From assembly GCF_029962835.1 (NCBI RefSeq), contig NC_080589.1, positions 18,373,586 through 18,437,585 of the forward strand: DNA of 64,000 bases, written 5' to 3'. The DNA comes from Magnolia sinica. Taxonomy: Eukaryota; Streptophyta; Magnoliopsida; Magnoliales; Magnoliaceae. The notes under the pieces were generated by a model, which was not told where the DNA came from, did no database searches, and saw only the letters and a list, made by a program, of their open reading frames with translations. The position numbers and the translations under genes were made by a program. Each line of letters opens with the position of its first letter. Position 1 is the first letter of the stretch. Positions 23,633 through 35,336 of this stretch are shown piece by piece.

Positions 23633-23643
23633 CTCTGATACCA
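23633..23643 (-). other. Copia primer-binding site
   Basis: Minus strand TGGTATCAGAG, complementary to initiator Met tRNA, two bases inside the LTR that starts on plus with TGTTGGGATTTG at 23646. Confidence 0.85.
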
Positions 23644-23645
23644 CT

Positions 23646-23942
23646 TGTTGGGATTTGTGCTGTGAAATCACACAGATATGGATCTAGGATAGCAATCCAA
23701 GAGCACCAAGCAATCATAAGAGAACACAAAGATTTAATATGGAAAACCCTTGCGGGAAAAAAACCACGGCACAAAGTGACATAAATCCACTATGAAAGTA
23801 TAAATTACAAAGAGAAAAGACTTACCCAATTCAAACAAGCTTAAATATCACCCTTACTACACTCTTTGAAACCTTAGAATCCTTCTATAAATCCTTAGAA
23901 TACCTTTAGAAAGCCTTAGAATTCATTAGAATAGCCCTAGGG
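23646..23942 (-). repeat. Partial copia 5' LTR
   Basis: Starts TGTTGGGATTTGTGC next to the primer site and includes the common copia phrase 'aaaacccttgcgggaaaaa'. It is cut at 23942, where an older Ty3 LTR terminus (TGTAACGCC) begins. Confidence 0.75.
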
Positions 23943-24369
23943 TGTAACGCCTCGTGTTTTCAGGACCCGAGTATATGACCCGTTTTCCAAAAACTCGAGT
24001 GTTAACCTATAGAGAGCCAAATTCCATACATGTATTTTTTTTCTTTCATCTGTCAAAGTTAGTAGTATAGTGTAGGATAGACAAATCAACATAAAGAGAA
24101 ATTTGAAATTTCATTTAGAATATACAAGAGGTTGCACATAATGACTTATACAAACCAATGTCTCTGAAATTAACAAATACAAGATTTACATGACTTGATA
24201 CATGAGAAATAAAAGAATCATATAAATCTGAGCCGCAAGATCGCGCAGCTTCTCTTGGCAATACAGCCCTACATCCCTGTCACTTGTACCTGACTCCTCA
24301 GCAGTCTGAACCTGAATATTACTTAAGCCAACTGGGCTACCTGTACGGTTATATATTTGATGGATGAGT
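23943..24369 (-). repeat. Old Ty3-type LTR, left part
   Basis: Begins TGTAACGCCTCG, the plus-strand left end shared with the LTRs at 16912, 34345 and 60395. It is interrupted at 24370 by a CACTA element and resumes at 31630. No primer site lies to its left, so this is an outer LTR boundary or a solo LTR. Confidence 0.7.
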
Positions 24370-24504
24370 CACTACCAAAAAAATGTTCAAAGGCTATGGA
24401 CTATGCTAGTTTTTGCCTACGGATATAGACCGTAGATACATTACTACGGCTTAAATCCGTAGCTAAAAATAATCAAACTGCAGCTAAAAGCTAACACCAC
24501 CACT

Positions 24505-24800
24505 CGCACCTACAACCTGGGACAGTCCCACAAGGGACTCTACGATGCACATTAAAATGTGTGTGCTTCATCTAATACATCTATTCATTTTTAAAGAGCA
24601 TTTTTGGGCAAGAGCCCAAAAAAGGAAGTAGATCAAAGGCTCAAGTGGACCACATGGTAGGAAATAGTGGAGATTAAATACCTACCATTGATCGATGGTG
24701 TGGTTCAAGTTGACCTTTGAATTGCCTATATTTTGGGGTCATTCCCTAAAAAAAATTAAAAAATTAATGGACGGAGTGGATATATGAGATATATCATGAT
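24505..24800. repeat. Dispersed 'caagtggaccacat' repeat
   Basis: The stretch containing 'gatcaaaggctcaagtggac', 'cacatggtaggaaat' and 'attaaatacc' matches sequence near 63620-63835 inside a CACTA-like context, so it is part of the terminal region shared by this transposon family. Confidence 0.5.
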
Positions 24801-25032
24801 GGATCCCCCAAAGCCGCCCTTGAGAGGGTCGTTCGTCACCGTTAAAACTGTGCGAAAGTGGATGTGCGGTGAACGGCTACGGTCCAGAGGGCTTTAACTA
24901 CGGATTAAAACCGTAGAAGGGTCGTAGCAGTTAAAAATGCATAAACTCATCCCGCGTTGCCCTCTTTCATTTCCTCCCTCACACGAAACCTTTCATCTCC
25001 CTCCACTGGGAAAAAAACCCATTCCACCCACG

Positions 25033-25036
<4 letters not shown>

Positions 25037-25084
<48 letters not shown>
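25037..25084. repeat. (TC)n microsatellite
   Basis: About 24 TC units inside a pyrimidine-rich stretch (24937-25170) that looks like a 5' UTR. Arg-Glu or Ser-Leu rich frames across it are artefacts. Confidence 0.97.
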
Positions 25085-25088
<4 letters not shown>

Positions 25089-25339
25089 CACGAACCCCTC
25101 TTCTCTCCCTAACCATCCCCTCTCTCTCGATCTCACGAAGACATCCCTCTCTGACGCCATAATCCGCGTCCATTTTAGGTATGCAAGAATGATTTTCTTC
25201 TTCTTTTTCTCTCTTTTGAATATTCATATTGCTATCTTTTTTTTGTGGAATTGGATTGGGTTTTTTTTAAAAAGAAACCTACTCATTTGAGATCTCCACC
25301 TCCATAACTCTAGAAGGGGATTTGCATTGAACATATCCT

Positions 25340-25582
25340 CTGTTTCACCACTGCGGTGGCTTGCCATCACACCCCAACTAGCCCGTTTGGACATTTTCAC
25401 AGCTTCAATGCTCTTAGTGACAGACCCAATTTAGTTCACCTTTAACAGAAGGGCATTGCAGGCCTTTTATTTGATTACTTTCTCCACATGCTTAGGGTTG
25501 GTGACGAGTAGATCATCACCAACAATCTGTACTTTCTCACCAATCTCTACAGTCAGCTTAGCATAATGATCCGCATCCTGGT
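25340..25582 (-). pseudogene. Captured enolase exon fragment
   Basis: On minus the translation runs [20 protein letters not shown], then [12 protein letters not shown], a stop, KACNALLLKVN, a stop, [20 protein letters not shown] and [12 protein letters not shown]. This matches the C-terminal barrel part of enolase (2-phosphoglycerate to phosphoenolpyruvate, glycolysis), including the Lys of LLLKVN and the conserved SHRSGETED. Two in-frame stops are present, the second replacing the Gln of NQIGS. After GETED the sequence stops matching, probably an exon end. It is the only host fragment here on the minus strand. Identity is secure; function is excluded. Confidence 0.93.
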
Positions 25583-26230
25583 ACAAGAGATGGGATGGTC
25601 ATCATATATGGGACACCTGATTAGACGTAAGCAGCACAAAGCCTTCTTCAAGCTTTCATACTAAGCTGACGGTTGTTGCTCCAGGATTCTCATGCCCAAC
25701 TTTTATGGTCACCTGGATGGGACAGGTGTAGATTTGAACTGCCACTGTTCTATACCGAGTGGGCCACGCCATGGGATAAAAAAAGGTAGATTGGGATGCT
25801 TACCATTGAGGCCACCTTTCAGCTTATCAAAATTTTGGGTCAGGCTTATATTTAGTTTTCTCGATGTGGGTTAGAGTCACCTTATGAACGGGTTGGATGA
25901 CATACAAACATAATGGGAGGTCCCAGTTCTAATGTCAGGCATCCCCCATCCATACCTTTCACTGTGGTGTGGCCCACTTGAGCTTTGGATTGACCTGATT
26001 TTTAGGGGTATGTACTATAAAATGATGGATTAAGTGGATGTCACACACACAGCTTCTTTTTTCTCTTTTTGGGTTATGCTGTATCAGCAATTTGGACGGT
26101 CTGGATTGTGGGACAATTATGCCATGTGTATGATTGAATAGGAGTGGCAATGGCTGTGGCCCAGTCGTGTATGGACAGGGCTTGGTCCGCTTGGTTCTTA
26201 TTATTATTTTTCTGTATTTTTGCTCTGCAG

Positions 26231-26324
26231 ATTCTTGAACTACCAAGTCATCCTTACTTTGTTGGTGTCCAGTTTCATCTTGAATTCAAGTCGAAACCAA
26301 GAAAACCTTCTGCACTTTTCTTAG
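26231..26324 (+). pseudogene. Captured CTP synthase exon
   Basis: The exon is bordered by CTGCAG on the left and by GTATCG on the right, so splice sites are kept. It reads [20 protein letters not shown] followed by [11 protein letters not shown]. This is the end of the glutamine-amidotransferase domain of CTP synthase, which makes CTP from UTP and glutamine. The catalytic His and Glu of the FHPEF motif remain (FHLEF here, Pro changed to Leu). Only this exon is recognised, so it is a fragment. Confidence 0.92.
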
Positions 26325-26429
26325 GTATCGTCTCTATTGGCTATTAATCCTTATAGCAAGTAAATGATAGAAAATTTGTTGTTTCTTCAATTTAAGCATG
26401 TATCAGTTGAAGCGCATGCCTCCATGCAG

Positions 26430-26510
26430 AGTGAGATGATGTTGGAATCGCTTGACAATGTCTTAGACGATGATGAGGCCGAAGAGGAAACTGAGGAACT
26501 GACTAACCAG
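26430..26510 (+). pseudogene. Captured ESCRT-III (VPS2-like) exon
   Basis: An 81-bp exon, open throughout, preceded by GCAG and followed by GTAAAC. It reads SEMMLESLDNVLDDDEAEEE then TEELTNQ. The acidic C-terminal stretch before the TEEL..Q turn is typical of VPS2/CHMP2-type ESCRT-III subunits, which help bud vesicles into endosomes. The exact paralogue cannot be fixed from 27 residues. It lies about 100 bp after the CTP synthase exon, although the two genes are unrelated. Confidence 0.82.
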
Positions 26511-27261
26511 GTAAACTTTGCCTTTATTTAGTACTAGAATCTGCTTTATGGAGCTAACCATGTCATTGGTTAGATGATTATCCCTTCAAGCCTCCCAAGA
26601 TGACTACTGCTGATCTCTCATTTTAGTGAGCAGTTGGGGACCTTGAATGAAGAAAGGTGTGTTTTGAAGTTTAGGGGATAGGAAAAGGTTATATGCTTGA
26701 GGAAACTTTGAAATCAGGAATATTTGTAACATTTGAAGTTTTAACTAGGAGACAATTTTGGCATGTACTGACATCCAGATCTTGGCAAGAAAAAAAAACA
26801 TAGAATATAATTATTTTGGATCAGTTGGTTTATTTATTCAGGATGAAGTGGAAGTTTCTTTACTGAAATAAATGGTCTTTCTCCTTTAGCTTACTCCATT
26901 GAGAAACAAATTCCATGGTGGATGATATAAGTCAAATTGGGTGTGGCTAGTCCTGCTCTATTTGTTGTTGTGGCTAACAATGAGGTGTGTGTACTACTGT
27001 GCTAACCAAAAAGAAAAAGAAAAAAGTCCTACTCTATTTGTCGTTGCCTCTTATTATTTATATCTTGAAAGGATATTGTCCTTGTTTCTCACCTTCCATG
27101 AAGTTGTTGTCACTGATGTCAAATGTTTTTTTTTAATATTATTATTGTAGTTTATGCAGTGGTAAAAGTTCTTTAACATTCAATTTGATCTATTATCTTG
27201 AGGAAGACTAATGTGACAATGAGATTTTGTCAGTTTCATATTTTCAATTTTGAGAAACTAA

Positions 27262-27429
<168 letters not shown>

Positions 27430-27669
27430 TAGGTCTTCTTGTTTGTAGCATATTCATTTTGCATGGTTAAGAAATATCCAACGTTTCAATCATTGATAAT
27501 GATATTACCTGGCTCAAGGTAATTCATATGGCACTACAGTGGTTCTAAGGTATGGCTTGGTGAATGACCATGTCGGCATGTGAGTCCTATTCGACATTCA
27601 CGCATCAATGGGTTCCCTACTATTTTGAGTTGGCATGATGCTTTACATGTCAAGGTGCTTTTTACCTAG

Positions 27670-27872
27670 CAGTTTGCCCATCAACTACCCCTCCATGGCC
27701 TTACCATGCTTGCTTGCCCTTTGATGTGTGCATGTAATAGTTGTTATTGAGAATCAATACCAGATTACCATGTAGTTGCCTAGCAACTACCCCTCCATCA
27801 CCCTACCATGCTTTGCTTGCCCTTTGGTGTGTGAATTTTATAGTTGGTATTGGGAATCAATACCAGATTACC
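27670..27872. repeat. Tandem duplication, ~102 bp
   Basis: 'caactacccctccat', 'taccatgctt', 'gcttgccctttgRtgtgtg' and 'gaatcaataccagattacca' occur twice, 102 bp apart (caactaccc at 27682 and 27784). Confidence 0.85.
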
Positions 27873-28020
27873 AGGTTGGACTGTAATGTGCTTGTGAATG
27901 GTGTCAGTATAAGCAAGTGCCACGGTCAGATCTGAGAGCCCAGGTGGGACTGTAATGTGTTTGAGACTGATGGCTTTCTTCTTGACACTTGCCCGGGTCT
28001 TTTAGCCCTAGATTCAGAAG

Positions 28021-29045
28021 AGAAGACTAGCATATGCAAAACATAAGCATGTAATAGCAGGAATTTTAACGCACGTGCACTCGAAAGCCACTCTAAGAAG
28101 GCTCCTTAAAGAAGATGGTCAGCCTGACACAACGTCATAAAGAAGTTAGATCCCAACAAATACTTTCTGCAATTTTCAACATCTTTTTATACATGTTTGA
28201 TATTTATTTTCTTTCTTGTTGTAATTACAGATTATTTAAGAGAATCGATGAGGATAACAACACATTTTTATCAATTCATGAGTTAACAGCACTAATCATT
28301 GGAATCAAATTTGACAAGATAGATTTAGATAGGGATGATGCTATGAAAAAGGTAATGGATGAGTTTGATACATCGAACGATAATTAACTCTCTAAAGAAG
28401 AGTTTGTGAGAGGAATCTCAAAATGGGTTGAGCACGCTAAGCATTCTGTCCCTCAACCAACTATTGATCAAAATATATTAATTCACGACTTTCATCAGGT
28501 AAGTTGCCTCATTCTCATGGTATTTTTTCCCATAATTGTCATAAGCAAACTCTTGACATCTTCAAAATGCATACACAGATAACTAAGGAAGAACATGACA
28601 TGCTGATTGATAGGAGCGACGAAGTTGTAGAGAGCATCAACAATCCCTATTGGATTTATGCTAAAGCAATATCACTATTGCTTTTGGGAGCTATTATTGC
28701 AGCTGCATTTGCAGATCCTCTTGTAGATGTTGTCACCAATTTCTCTAATGCTACAAGCAAACCCACTTTCTTCATCTCATTTATTACGATGCCATTGGCT
28801 ACCAACTCCAGTGAGGCCGTCTCCACAATTATTTTTGCCAGCAGGAAGAAGCAAAGAACTACTTCTTTAATGTTCTCTAAGGTCAATTTCTCTCACTTTC
28901 TAACCCTTTATTTCAGATAATATCAAATGAAGTTGCACAGTTGATGAAACATACGATGACTACCTGCAGCTGCAGTAACTGTTTTCAATAATCTCATCTA
29001 ATGTCAGGTCCTTGTGATTGTCAATATGTGTTCATTTGGGTTGGC
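28021..29045 (+). pseudogene. Captured NCL-type EF-hand Na+/Ca2+ exchanger, several exons
   Basis: NCL proteins are membrane cation/Ca2+ exchangers with EF-hands between two transport halves. Exon-like 28021-28140 reads RRLAYAKHKHVIAGIL and TLRRLLKEDGQPDTTS before a stop. Exon 28231-28498 (acag / gtaag borders) holds LFKRIDEDNNTFLSIHELTA, an intact EF-hand loop, and a second loop DTSNDN*LSKEE with a stop at loop position 7. Exon 28579-28881 (acag / gtcaat) is open for 101 codons: EEHDMLIDRSDEVVESI, AIIAAAFADPLVDVVTNFSN and PLATNSSEAVSTIIFASRKK, the conserved exchanger repeat with a membrane helix. A trace VLVIVNMCSFG follows at 29008. N-terminal and last helices are missing. It is the longest host fragment in the window. 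Confidence 0.9.
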
Positions 29046-30056
29046 ACAGGAAAATGCAAACTGTGTTAAGTCATATTTCTTTTATGCTCTTTTGCTGCCC
29101 CAAATTGCAATTACGTTTGCCCATTGCCCATTCTCTATTCCAATTGTTGGTTGGTGCAGAGTGCATTCACCTACTACCAAAACCCAAAAGCGAAGCTTCC
29201 AAATGCACCCTGAGATTTAAACACCTTTCAAGCTCTTTTTAGAACTTTTCATATTATTGCTAAAGCAATTTTTAAGGGGAAAAAAATGTGAATCACAGCA
29301 TGTGTATACCCATGCCACATGAGCTAACTCAATCATCCAGCGAGCCATGCTTGTGCTAGGAAAATAGACAGAAAACCACCAACTATAGCATGTTTGGCAT
29401 AGGAAAATGGACACAAAACCACCAACTACAGCATGTTTGGCATAGGAAAATCTCTTAGTTTGGAAGATCCTAGCCACCTATCGTACATGTGACCCAAGTT
29501 GAAACTTGGTTGTGTACATGATTCCCATCCACCACTAATGGATGGTTGGATATCTAGGAACAGAGTCTCGTTTAGAAACGAGAATGCTTGAATTTTGCTG
29601 TAGAATTATTTTAACTGCTCCAATTTTATCTTTGTTAACTATAGTTTCTGCTACAGGTTGTGAAATGTGAGTTGTTGGTTGTCCCTGCAAGGGAATTACC
29701 ATCTGAGGAATGTCCAACCTGGCTCTCTAGTTCCCAATCAAGTAAATTTAGAACCACCTACCTATCCAATTCCTAGTCAGAGTGAAAGAAAAACATCGCT
29801 ACCTACCTGAGTATATTGTGCATTGGACTTTGGCTCCCAGTCCTGCTTCCTACCTATTTCTTTTTCTTTTTGGCCTTCTATCTAATTACCTAAATTTCCT
29901 TCTATGCAGTTGTATTTTAATCCTACTACTATGAAAATGTTGAGCAACCTGAAGGTATATATTGTTGACATATGGATTGTCTTTGACATTTTGCATTTTG
30001 CATTTTAGCATAACTGTTGCACACTTGCTATATGTTGATGAAGTTTGGTTTTGTAG

Positions 30057-30172
30057 TATGAAAGCAATGCATGGTTCGTGAGGTGGTCAGATGGCAGTTT
30101 GCAAATTGGTAATGAAGTTCTAAACATAAGTTTGCAAGAAACGCACCCCGATCAATCACACATTTTCATTTG
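30057..30172 (+). pseudogene. Captured Leo1/VIP4 (PAF1 complex) exon fragment
   Basis: After a TTGTAG acceptor the frame reads YESNAWFVRWSDGSLQIGNE then VLNISLQETHPDQSHIFI and a stop. This matches the Leo1 core (N-A-R-F-V-K/R-W-S-D-G-S, then L-I-G-N-E-V-L-D-I), a subunit of the PAF1 transcription-elongation complex, called VIP4 in Arabidopsis. Two residues between SLQ and IGNE are deleted compared with the usual order. Only this part is found. Confidence 0.88.
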
Positions 30173-30964
30173 ACATGGAAAGGTGGGCCTCCACAACTTT
30201 TGACAATTGCAATTGCAATTGCAATTTGGTCATTAATTTTGTGATATCAATTAAGGTATGCTGCTGTCAAATTTATTTAGCCTTGCTTTGTAGGATGGGA
30301 GTTAAACTACCTTTTAAATGAAGACTGTGGCACGAATGTTCTCAATTGTTCTCAAATGCCCCCTAACTTTCTTTGTAAGATATGTTGATTGGTGGACCAT
30401 TTTGATGAGGGTTCATTCCAAAATTCCAATGGACCAGACCTCATCATAAAATGGACTGTCAATATGAAAAGATCTACTGCAATTCAAATATAGAAAATAG
30501 ATTTTCAAATATTAGAAATACTTGATTATTATAATTTTATTTTACCTATCTTCCTGATACTTTTGCTACTCTCTCACACTCTTTACAAAGTTTCCTTAGG
30601 GATTGTCTTCTTTACACATTCTGTTGAACTTTTATCCATCAAGTGAACTGACAAATCATAGGTTGAGTGAAATCTTAATTTAGCTGAAATTGTTAATCTA
30701 TTCTGTTTTTGTAAATTTAGTTGGTATTGCTATACCTATATTAGTTGGTATTTTGAATAGCTGAATGTTTATTTTGTCTTTAGCTGTTGCAGATTTTGCT
30801 TGTTCAGAAATGAGAAGATCAGTGTATGCTCTTGAGTATTGTCTTTCTTTTTTATGTCATCTCGTCGTCGTCTTTCTCTATAATTTAACTCTTCAGTTTT
30901 GAGGCATAGCTTTTTCATATGACTACATTGTTTGTATGATGAAATTGGTTTTCAGCCATGTGCA

Positions 30965-31110
30965 GTAAGCTTTCGGATTAAAACGAAGCTGAGAATAGGG
31001 TGTTAGTTGATGGAAAATTGATAACCTGTAGAGGTACATCCATGGAGTTCTCGCTTGCGATTGTTGAGAAGCAATTTGGTTGCGAGAAGGCATTGGATCT
31101 TGCTGTCAAT
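30965..31110 (+). pseudogene. Captured DJ-1/PfpI family fragment
   Basis: The frame reads SKLSD, a stop, NEAENRVLVDGKLITCRG, then TSMEFSLAIVEKQFGCEKAL and DLAV. This is the C-terminal end of a DJ-1/PfpI domain, where plant proteins have VDG.LITSRGPGT..EFAL.IVE. The Pro-Gly after SRG is missing and one stop replaces Gln/Asn. The nucleophile Cys lies upstream and is not present. Plant DJ-1 proteins act in glyoxal/oxidative stress defence; this fragment is inactive. Confidence 0.9.
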
Positions 31111-31299
31111 GAGAACTTTAAAGAGACATATAACTATTATGTTGGGATTGTACTTTTGTGAATGGATTAAAATAAATGATTGTATTTGATTGAATGAATG
31201 AATGATTTAGCCATGAAGTATTTATCTATATTAGCTTATATGAGTTGATTTATCAGGGCATGTACTACAATGGTAAGAGATGCCATTATTATATTTTTA

Positions 31300-31629
31300 A
31301 TTTTTAATTTTTTTTAAAAAGGCAATAGCTACAGCTATTAACCGTAGCTCTTCATCTGGAAACCGTAGCTATTTCTAATTTTAGCCTATTGCTACGGTTT
31401 TGCCTCTACTTTTAGCTACAGTTTTAATCCGTAGCTGTATATACTATAGAGCTATGGAAAGTATTGCTATAGATTTAATCCGTACCTATTGTTTCTAAAT
31501 TTGTAGCCATAGCTTTAAGACCTATGGCTACGGTACCAATGGCTACGGTCGTGCTACGAACTATAACCGTAGCCATATACCTTTAGCTACGGCTTTTATC
31601 CGTAGCCTTTGTCCAGTTTTTTGGTAGTG
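31300..31629. repeat. Right subterminal palindrome cluster of the 7.26-kb CACTA
   Basis: About ten variants of 'agctacgg' and 'ccgtagct' face each other over short AT spacers (for example 'ttttagctac...taatccgtagct'). Such clusters bind transposase in En/Spm-type elements. The left end has fewer copies. Confidence 0.8.
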
Positions 31630-34259
31630 AGTGGCTAACTCGGTGCAAATTCTCCTCAAGATTACACACCACCACATTAGGTAAGCATAGTTATAAAAAC
31701 ACATAAGGCATACAAAACAATACATGATGCAATTTTATTAAATGCATGGATGTATGAGTGCACATTGACCTGAGGATGCTCACCCAGTTAGATTTTGAGC
31801 AAAGCCTATGCAATGTGGCCGGTCACCAGTAAGAGTACATAGTACATGCGTAGTGTCAAACTCACCGAGAGTGGGTCGATAGTCGATGGTCAGGTAGCTA
31901 GTGAAATAATACCTAGCTAAATCCTATTAGGCACGTGCTACAGCATCCAGAAATAATCCACCCGCCATCGCCTGATTCTATGTATGCATGATTAACCCAA
32001 CCATTATTAATCCATTTACAACCAGTAGGTTTAATAAGCTCAAAGGTCACTACAGGGAGCTCAGAGCCTAGGATAAGCTTACAGCTCGGGCATAGGTCTC
32101 ATACCACCATCCTCGGCTCATGAGACTACCATCTTAAGACGTTTAATAGAAGTCTATCGACTAGTGGCCAATCATAATTCAATATATGGGGTTTACCATT
32201 GCATGGTTATATAGAAATAATACATCGAACCCGTATAGGAAAAATACCAATATTAAAGCCAACTCAGGCGCATATCAAAACTAAGCCACATATGGCAATT
32301 ATCAAAACTAAGCCACATAGGGCCAATATCAAAACCATACGATAAAAACCATCCTTGAAAACCACATAAACACAACAACCCTTGGATCGTAGGCCCATAT
32401 CAATATTCAACTTAAACTACTATTCAATAACCATTAAGTCAAAAATCCATTACAATCACAATCAATCGAGTTACATCCCAAGTATGGGTGTACATTTATA
32501 AGTGAGGGTTTCCCACTGATGTACTAGTTTAAGTTCCATAAGCAAACCACAAGTAATCCACAAGCATGAGAAAATATGTAGGATAAATATTAAGCATGTA
32601 GTCTAACAATTAATTCCAACAATTACACATGTGATTATAAGATGAAGATATCAATAATCAATTAAAATTAAAATAAAAACTATCACTTAAGCTAATGGGA
32701 AAATAGAAAGCTCAAGGGAAGAAATCATCACCTTATGTTTGAACTGCCTGCACCATCGCTAAGAAATGCGTGTTTCCTTGGAATCAATCCCTACCACTAA
32801 TCGTAAAGTTGTATAATTAGATCCAAGCTTACACACTATTTAGGGTTAATGACTTAATCTATATTTTGGATTACCTAAGTTTTAGGGTTTTTGCCCTAGG
32901 GTTTAGTTCTAAGAGTTGAACTAGGATATATGTGTAACTTAAACACAATGTAATAATATGATTAGTTACATATTTATGTTAATGATATAATCAATATTTG
33001 TGACCATGGTAATACTAAGTATTACAATGTAATAGTGTAATCTATTTTTAATGATAATACCTTCAAGTGATGGATACTACACTAATATCATTAATGGTAA
33101 TTTGTTCATAATAACTAACATTAGTGCAAACAGTGCATTGATGTAGAACTAGGTTTTCATCCTATAGTTTAGTTCCAGACTTAGATTCTAGGATTTGAAC
33201 TCTAGTTGGTATATTAGTTATAATTTAATCTTAATAATTAGCAAATAAGTATTAACGTTAGTGTTATAATTTATATTAGCTAGCATATTAATAATGATGA
33301 TTCACAAGTTCATATTTAAATATATCGATATTATCTATCATTCTTATAATGTCTAATAATCTCTTAAATAATGCAAGTAATAATAACAAAATTTTTACTA
33401 ACAATAATATAATAAGGATTAATACTAATAATTATATTAATAAGGATTATACTAATCCCATAATAAAAGCGATAAGACTAATAGATATCGACAATGAATC
33501 TATTCATGATAATATTTAAGGATAGTAAATAAAATGTAGATGTCTAATAATCATAGTTTTGTTTATTATTTCTAATACTGATATACGTGACATGCTAATG
33601 GCTATTCATGCTTAGTATTCATAATAGTTAGGGTCTTAACTATGCTATCTAATGAACATCAACCTACAATCTATCCTATAGTTAGGGTTTTGAGAAGGAC
33701 AAATTTCATAGTTACAATCTCTAATTAAGTAATCATATTTAAATTAAACACAAGAGGGTAGAGAGTTTATACCTTAGCGGAAGTTGGATGCGGCCCAAAT
33801 CCTACTCTAATGAGTTAACTCGATCTTGAGTCAACTCCTTGACTCGGTTCCAACTGAGTTGGCTCGGTCTAGATCGAACAACAGACTTCTCTCTCTCCTC
33901 TCTTCCCTTTTCCTTCTTCCTTCCTTCCTTCTTTTCTTCCTCTTGCTGGAATGTCCGACAATGGGACTGGACAATCCAAACCTAAGCCTAAGCTTGGATC
34001 TACCATTAGATGGGTCAAGTCTACTCGACCAAACCACGCCCCAACCCAAGCTCTCACTCTCCTTCTCTCTTTTTCCTCTCCTCTTCTTCTCTTTCTTTCC
34101 TTCTTCTTTCTCTCACCTTCTTCTTCACTCAAACCTACACACCAGCAGGCTTGCTGGACCAAACCAAGCCCAACTCAGACCGTGACTCAGCTGGACTCAG
34201 TTTCAGCCGAGTCAACTCAGCAGCCACCAAGACTGCTAGTTCTCTCTCTCCCTCTCCCT

Positions 34260-34301
<42 letters not shown>

Positions 34302-34344
34302 TATTCCTTCTCTTTTAGACAAGAAACTGGGCTAGCCGACGCCT
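31630..34344 (-). repeat. Old Ty3-type LTR, right part
   Basis: It continues the LTR interrupted at 24369 (after the AGT duplication). Shared LTR features include 'ggatgagt|ggctaactcggtg' across the break, one 'ggtcactacagggagctc' copy near 32047, an AT-rich middle (32900-33740) and a CT-rich block (33885-34310) like that beside the TATA box in element 2. The two parts sum to about 3.1 kb. It is cut at 34344 by Ty3 element 2. No gene was seen. Confidence 0.6.
34265..34301. repeat. (CT)n microsatellite
   Basis: About 18 CT units within a longer pyrimidine-rich stretch of the old LTR. Confidence 0.95.
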
Positions 34345-34818
34345 TGTAACGCCCCAAAAATCGAGGGTCGAGCAGAAGCCCAACTCCCGAGTTCTAACGC
34401 ATCACTTATGCAACATAAATAATGATGATTAAATATTGTCTGTATTAGTGCATTAAACATGAATGGGATTACACTAAATCAGCATATCATACTCCAGAGA
34501 TGATTAAATAAGCAAGCGAAAGACTGTGATAGATATATAAAATATATAAGTAGTTATAAACCCCCAGAGTATCATCATGTCACCAGGCTAAATATATACA
34601 TGTTTGTTCCAAAATATATAAAATAACAAAGCGTACTGTCCAACTAGTTTGTATCCCTGAAATCCTGTCGATCAGTTCATGGTCTACATAGACCTGCCTG
34701 ATAGCTGCATATAGGAGAACTCATTATCGTAGAAGTCAAGCTCCACTTCATAAGCCTCATCATCATCTGTAGCTAAAACAGAGTCTGGTTGGTGTTTTAA
34801 AACACCATCCCAGAGTGG
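34345..34818 (-). repeat. Left LTR of Ty3 element 2, first part
   Basis: Starts TGTAACGCCCCAAAAATCGA and runs to 'ccatcccagagtgg', where the 15.8-kb CACTA enters. The unbroken sister at 60395 reads straight through this point. Confidence 0.93.
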
Positions 34819-34839
34819 CACTACACCAAAACTGTGAAA

Positions 34840-35336
34840 AAAGGACGGTCCAAAACCGTCTCAAATGACCAAAAAGGACGGTCATGGACCGTCGCAAGGG
34901 CCGTCAAATTTTGACGTGTCGTATTACTTAAAGGACGGTCGAAAATCGTCATTCTTATTGACGGAAAAAGGACGGTCGTGGACCGTCCGTAAAAAGGACG
35001 GTCATGGACCATCTCTTATGAGCCTTTAAAGGACAGCCATCGACAGTCCTTTTTAAGGACAGTCATGGACCGTCCTTAAAAAGGACTGTCATAGACCGTC
35101 TCTGATGAGCCTTCAAAGGACGGCTATGGACCGTCCTTTAAAAGGACGGTCATGGACCGTCCTTAAAAAGGACTGTCATGGACCGTCTCTTATCGCCATT
35201 CAAAGGACGGCTATGGACTGTCCTTTAAAAGGACGGTCATGGACCGTCCTTAAAAAGGACTGTCATGGACCGTCTCTTATGAGCCTTCAAAGGACGGCCA
35301 CAAACCGTCCTTAAAAAGGACTGTCATGGACCGTCC
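34840..35336. repeat. Left subterminal palindrome cluster
   Basis: About 16 copies of a palindromic unit close to AAGGACGGTCATGGACCGTC (GACGGTC, three bases, GACCGTC). Single steps are about 26 bp, and a three-unit block repeats every 86-87 bp (35115, 35202, 35288). This is the expected layout of CACTA transposase-binding sites. Peptides read across it are artefacts. Confidence 0.92.

Larger units (their letters stand above)
20976..23942 (-). mobile_element. Ty1/copia element remnant
   Basis: Read on minus from right to left: part of the 5' LTR (23942-23646), primer site, gag with a zinc knuckle, protease, pre-integrase region, then reverse transcriptase and RNase H end. Integrase is essentially missing, and stops are common. 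The left end stops inside the RNase H tail; the right end stops inside the LTR. Both ends abut old Ty3 LTR termini. Confidence 0.88.

Noticed and set aside
24937..25290. 117-codon plus frame and its minus counterpart across the TC repeat
   Set aside because: Dinucleotide repeat artefact; no conserved domain.
33826..34349. Several long frames rich in Ser, Leu or Arg/Glu on both strands
   Set aside because: CT-rich LTR sequence is open in many frames at once; no domain.
35105..35314. 69-codon frame with repeated 'GRSWTVLKKDCHGP'
   Set aside because: Translation of the subterminal palindromes.
34840..35336. Evenly spaced palindromes resembling a CRISPR array
   Set aside because: Spacers are repeats too, the setting is a plant CACTA end, and no cas genes exist here.
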